Of a stretch of 64,000 bases of DNA, positions 62,701 to 64,000 are shown one piece after another. A program made the position numbers and the translations under genes. How positions within the stretch are numbered: the stretch's first letter is position 1; the number at the start of each line of letters is the position of its first letter. The notes below the pieces were generated by a model. It searched no databases and was not told where the DNA came from. It saw only the letters and a list, made by a program, of their open reading frames with translations. Origin of the DNA: Baylisascaris procyonis (lineage: Eukaryota > Nematoda > Chromadorea > Rhabditida > Ascarididae). The stretch lies in the NCBI GenBank assembly GCA_037389465.1, contig JAZARR010000088.1:1178001-1242000 (forward strand), given 5' to 3'.

Positions 62701-64000
62701 ATCGTCCTTTGGACAGTTGCTCTCCCCTGAGGGATCCAGAATAGTTGTCTCATTGTATTGAGTGTTTGAGCAGATCCAGCATGAGCGAGTCGTTTGTGTG
62801 TTTCCAAGATCAGCAGACGAGTCACAGCACTATGTTTGGGTAGAAAGATTGGACGGATTGATGCTTCTGGCAGCCTGGAGGTTATTATTCGTCCTCCACA
62901 TCTATACACCCCGTCACTGCAGGACATTTCGAAAGAGTTAATTTCAGTTTCACCGACAACCTTTTGCGCGTCGCGAATGAGGCACTGTTTTGCTTCCTTG
63001 AAGTCGGTTGCAGAGAACGGTCCTGTCGCGCTGATTTTCATCCAGCAGGCCGATGAGTGAGGTTTACTGATTTTCCGAAGAAATCGGAGTGTGGTTGCTG
63101 TAGTTCTTAGAAGGCGGTTCCAGCTGCTAAATCGATTGGCATTGAAAACGTGCTCAGCGGAATGTTGTACCTCACAGACGGTGCTATCGACAGCTTTGGC
63201 ACCGCTTGCTGGATTTGGATCAGTTGGTAGTCCAGTTTGATCAGGCCAGTTGTCCGGTGGTTTTGAAATAAAAGAGGGTCCTTGCCACCACTGTAAGTTG
63301 TTAACGAGTTCTTCTGGTTTGAGACCTCGTGTTGCCAGGTCCGCTGGATTCAGATCTCCTGGTACGAAGCGAAATTGAACATTCTTTACGGCTCTGATTT
63401 TTTGTACTTGGTTTCGGACAAACCGATCTCGCTCATTGTTGAAAATTACCCAAGATAATGCAATTTGACTGTCGGACCACAAGTACAGTGGAACGTTTAG
63501 ATTCATTTGCCTGCTAACGTAATCGATTAGTCGGGAGCCTATAAGAATTCCTAGAAGCTCGAGACGCGCAATTGTCATCCCTTTGATGGGCGCTAGACGA
63601 TTCTTTGACATGACAAGAGAAGAACCTTCTGTGGAGGTAGCGAACACTACGGACGCGTATGCCGCTTTAGAAGAGTCGACAAAGCAATGAAGAAACTTCG
63701 GTTGCCCAATTTGCCGTTTGATGCTAATAGGTTGACTATGCCATCCTTGAATAAGTGTTTTTGCTCGTTGAAACTCGGCTTTCTCGAGCGTATCGTCCCA
63801 TCCGTACTCCATATGCCAGAGAGTTTGGATGAAGACCTTGATCGGCAGCGTTGCTGGTGTGAGATACCCAAGTGGGTCGAATACGCTGGCTACCCACGAT
63901 AGCAACGTTCGCTTTGTCATGTCACCGAACTCGAATTTTTTGAATATAAACGAAATTTTGTCTGTGTGCACGTCCCATGGGATGCCGAGAATTTTTGCAT
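59700..64000 (-). CDS. BEL/Pao retrotransposon polyprotein: end of RT, RNase H, integrase and envelope-like glycoprotein (5' part off the right edge)
   Basis: The frame is open from the window edge (first whole codon 63998) to a TAA at 59702-59700, 1432 residues without a break. AKILGIPWD and SWVASVFDPLGYLTP are the region after the RT palm; the YxDD box is outside. RNase H catalytic acids are D108, E147, D176 and D220. The integrase zinc site is H401, H406, C437 and C440, and the core is D473, D541 and E577, a D,D35E set. A DUF5641-type domain lies at about 676-770. A hydrophobic signal or leader (818-835) opens an envelope ectodomain with many cysteines and nine N-glycosylation sequons. A transmembrane segment (about 1314-1336) and a basic tail follow. 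Env is in frame with pol with no stop between. All visible catalytic residues are intact, suggesting recent activity. Confidence 0.93.
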   Translation of the reverse strand, partial: AKILGIPWDVHTDKISFIFKKFEFGDMTKRTLLSWVASVFDPLGYLTPATLPIKVFIQTLWHMEYGWDDTLEKAEFQRAKTLIQGWHSQPISIKRQIGQPKFLHCFVDSSKAAYASVVFATSTEGSSLVMSKNRLAPIKGMTIARLELLGILIGSRLIDYVSRQMNLNVPLYLWSDSQIALSWVIFNNERDRFVRNQVQKIRAVKNVQFRFVPGDLNPADLATRGLKPEELVNNLQWWQGPSFISKPPDNWPDQTGLPTDPNPASGAKAVDSTVCEVQHSAEHVFNANRFSSWNRLLRTTATTLRFLRKISKPHSSACWMKISATGPFSATDFKEAKQCLIRDAQKVVGETEINSFEMSCSDGVYRCGGRIITSRLPEASIRPIFLPKHSAVTRLLILETHKRLAHAGSAQTLNTMRQLFWIPQGRATVQRTINRYCMDCRRWRARPFQLPKFPPLPTARTVPGKPFADVGLDYFGPIHVKNKSVEEKGKGGTKRWIALFTCLWSRAVHLEVVSDCSSQAFLLCLRRFIARRGQPRTILSDNASTFLLAERATDQILNEIRWTHITERAPWQGGIYERMVQITKKALRRMIGRAFVDDELLQTLLSECEAIVNSRPLTYVDKESLQVIRPIDLIAATPNKAMEVVIRTKANSDTGEEYYPTINNREKLLDAWSESNRFVERFWKVWETEYLLALRERSQRQHRTPRLVNANEPQLGRVVLIHDESKPRALWKLGIISKLIEGKDGKIRSAELQCGSQRKITRPVNLLFPLEITDSDASRSESEEHSNPESHEDANSGKDNSTSVHGGPLTRSKARQLGVNLSVVACLMLITVVSSRINATSAQLWYNASKAGVQLRYPHLQNCSQISNSETTVWTKATIYSRTHVLIPAVSCTNISRTVCTNSFLHWTLKLTTDYKNVSAISPQLCSKLAANKQFNESPMIQRARDRWETNFPEGFSYGLLGTRCTTTSNYVVQFGSLAIYSDDKLITTTADFTTKCKITDGFCLTDYTLLWNVSEAKSICHFQSLGEHEVFATSHSVLVPDLEASFTFNNYSGFFGECSLSEVHWMDNNFIVIFNDPRVSGDFREWIKSHPVEIGRMNWLHLTRTDPSSTMLTARHVNRVQEYTTILAGSLQSSEASHDPINAKLQFVYELLKDQINEQFRTVWRSICELTNALIINAKAAPPTVAARMLLQREDVCAILRDTNSLLIYPCNEKGIESFDNFSSRNIPAIQHQTFKAGALPSIEKERISLALSMLSAEMRRFKEGSTISSGIRKSEIDSLRDEGERLLWEAEREIGVATHKIQEVLDDVSGVAIKTTITVSIFIALGMGAVLACRCQIKRRTKQVKVQLRLPEMEDTGAELQKTTRDHTVPQKTLQEVQFLERAESKREMIFSPLRKSILRKTRTMRTMKISRGECREEANAEHSEDSVVG
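61488..61545 (-). other. Predicted signal/leader segment starting the envelope portion of the polyprotein
   Basis: After an acidic Ser/Glu-rich linker and the short basic stretch TRSKARQ, the frame enters a hydrophobic run (NLSVVACLMLITVVSS). Sequons appear directly afterwards. This looks like a signal peptide or internal leader at the pol/env border. It could be reached by a spliced subgenomic RNA or by cleavage of a pol-env precursor; the sequence does not decide. Confidence 0.6.

Noticed and set aside
1..64000. tRNA, rRNA and CRISPR-like features
   Set aside because: I looked for tRNA A/B boxes, rRNA-like segments and regularly spaced repeats and found none convincing; this is a reading by eye, so a tRNAscan run would settle tRNAs.

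Overview
The window reads as nematode nuclear DNA. Genes have canonical GT-AG introns with polypyrimidine-TTTCAG acceptors. The eIF5A reconstructed here has a C-terminus like the Caenorhabditis IFF proteins, and the mobile DNA is of the BEL/Pao class common in nematodes. Introns of up to 4 kb and about 28 kb with no recognisable gene suggest a large-genome parasitic nematode (strongylid- or ascarid-like). The species cannot be fixed from sequence alone.

Layout, left to right. (1) At 30-3474 on the minus strand are the first four coding exons of a family 43 beta-1,3-glucuronyltransferase, a type II Golgi enzyme; its C-terminal half lies beyond the left edge. (2) Positions 3.5-14.2 kb are intergenic. 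They hold minus-strand fossils of BEL/Pao retrotransposons: a gag zinc knuckle at about 12.0 kb, a possible integrase N-terminus at 10.7-11.1 kb, an envelope-like ectodomain at 9.2-9.9 kb, and a possible second gag start at 7.7-8.2 kb. (3) Positions 14.25-24.6 kb on the plus strand hold a complete 11-exon SSBP/Ssdp gene (C. elegans sam-10), the LIM-domain-binding-protein partner. (4) Positions 24.6-52.6 kb have no gene I can recognise: microsatellites, G-tracts, some GC-richer islands, and a possible distant first exon of the next gene. (5) Positions 52.6-57.1 kb on the plus strand hold a complete four-exon eIF5A gene. (6) Positions 57.4-59.3 kb hold a 240-bp foldback element and a fossil LINE reverse transcriptase. 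(7) From 59.37 kb to the right edge on the minus strand is a young, intact BEL/Pao element. One uninterrupted frame of more than 1,430 codons runs from the end of the reverse transcriptase through RNase H, integrase and a complete envelope-like glycoprotein, followed by a probable 3' LTR.

The three host genes are functionally unrelated (glycosaminoglycan or glycan synthesis, transcriptional cofactor, translation factor) and show no operon arrangement. I found no convincing new biological system. The most interesting items are the in-frame pol-env fusion, the env tail that seems to run into the LTR, and the fossil env whose cysteine pattern resembles that of the intact copy. All exon boundaries were assigned by eye from splice signals, reading-frame phase and family similarity.
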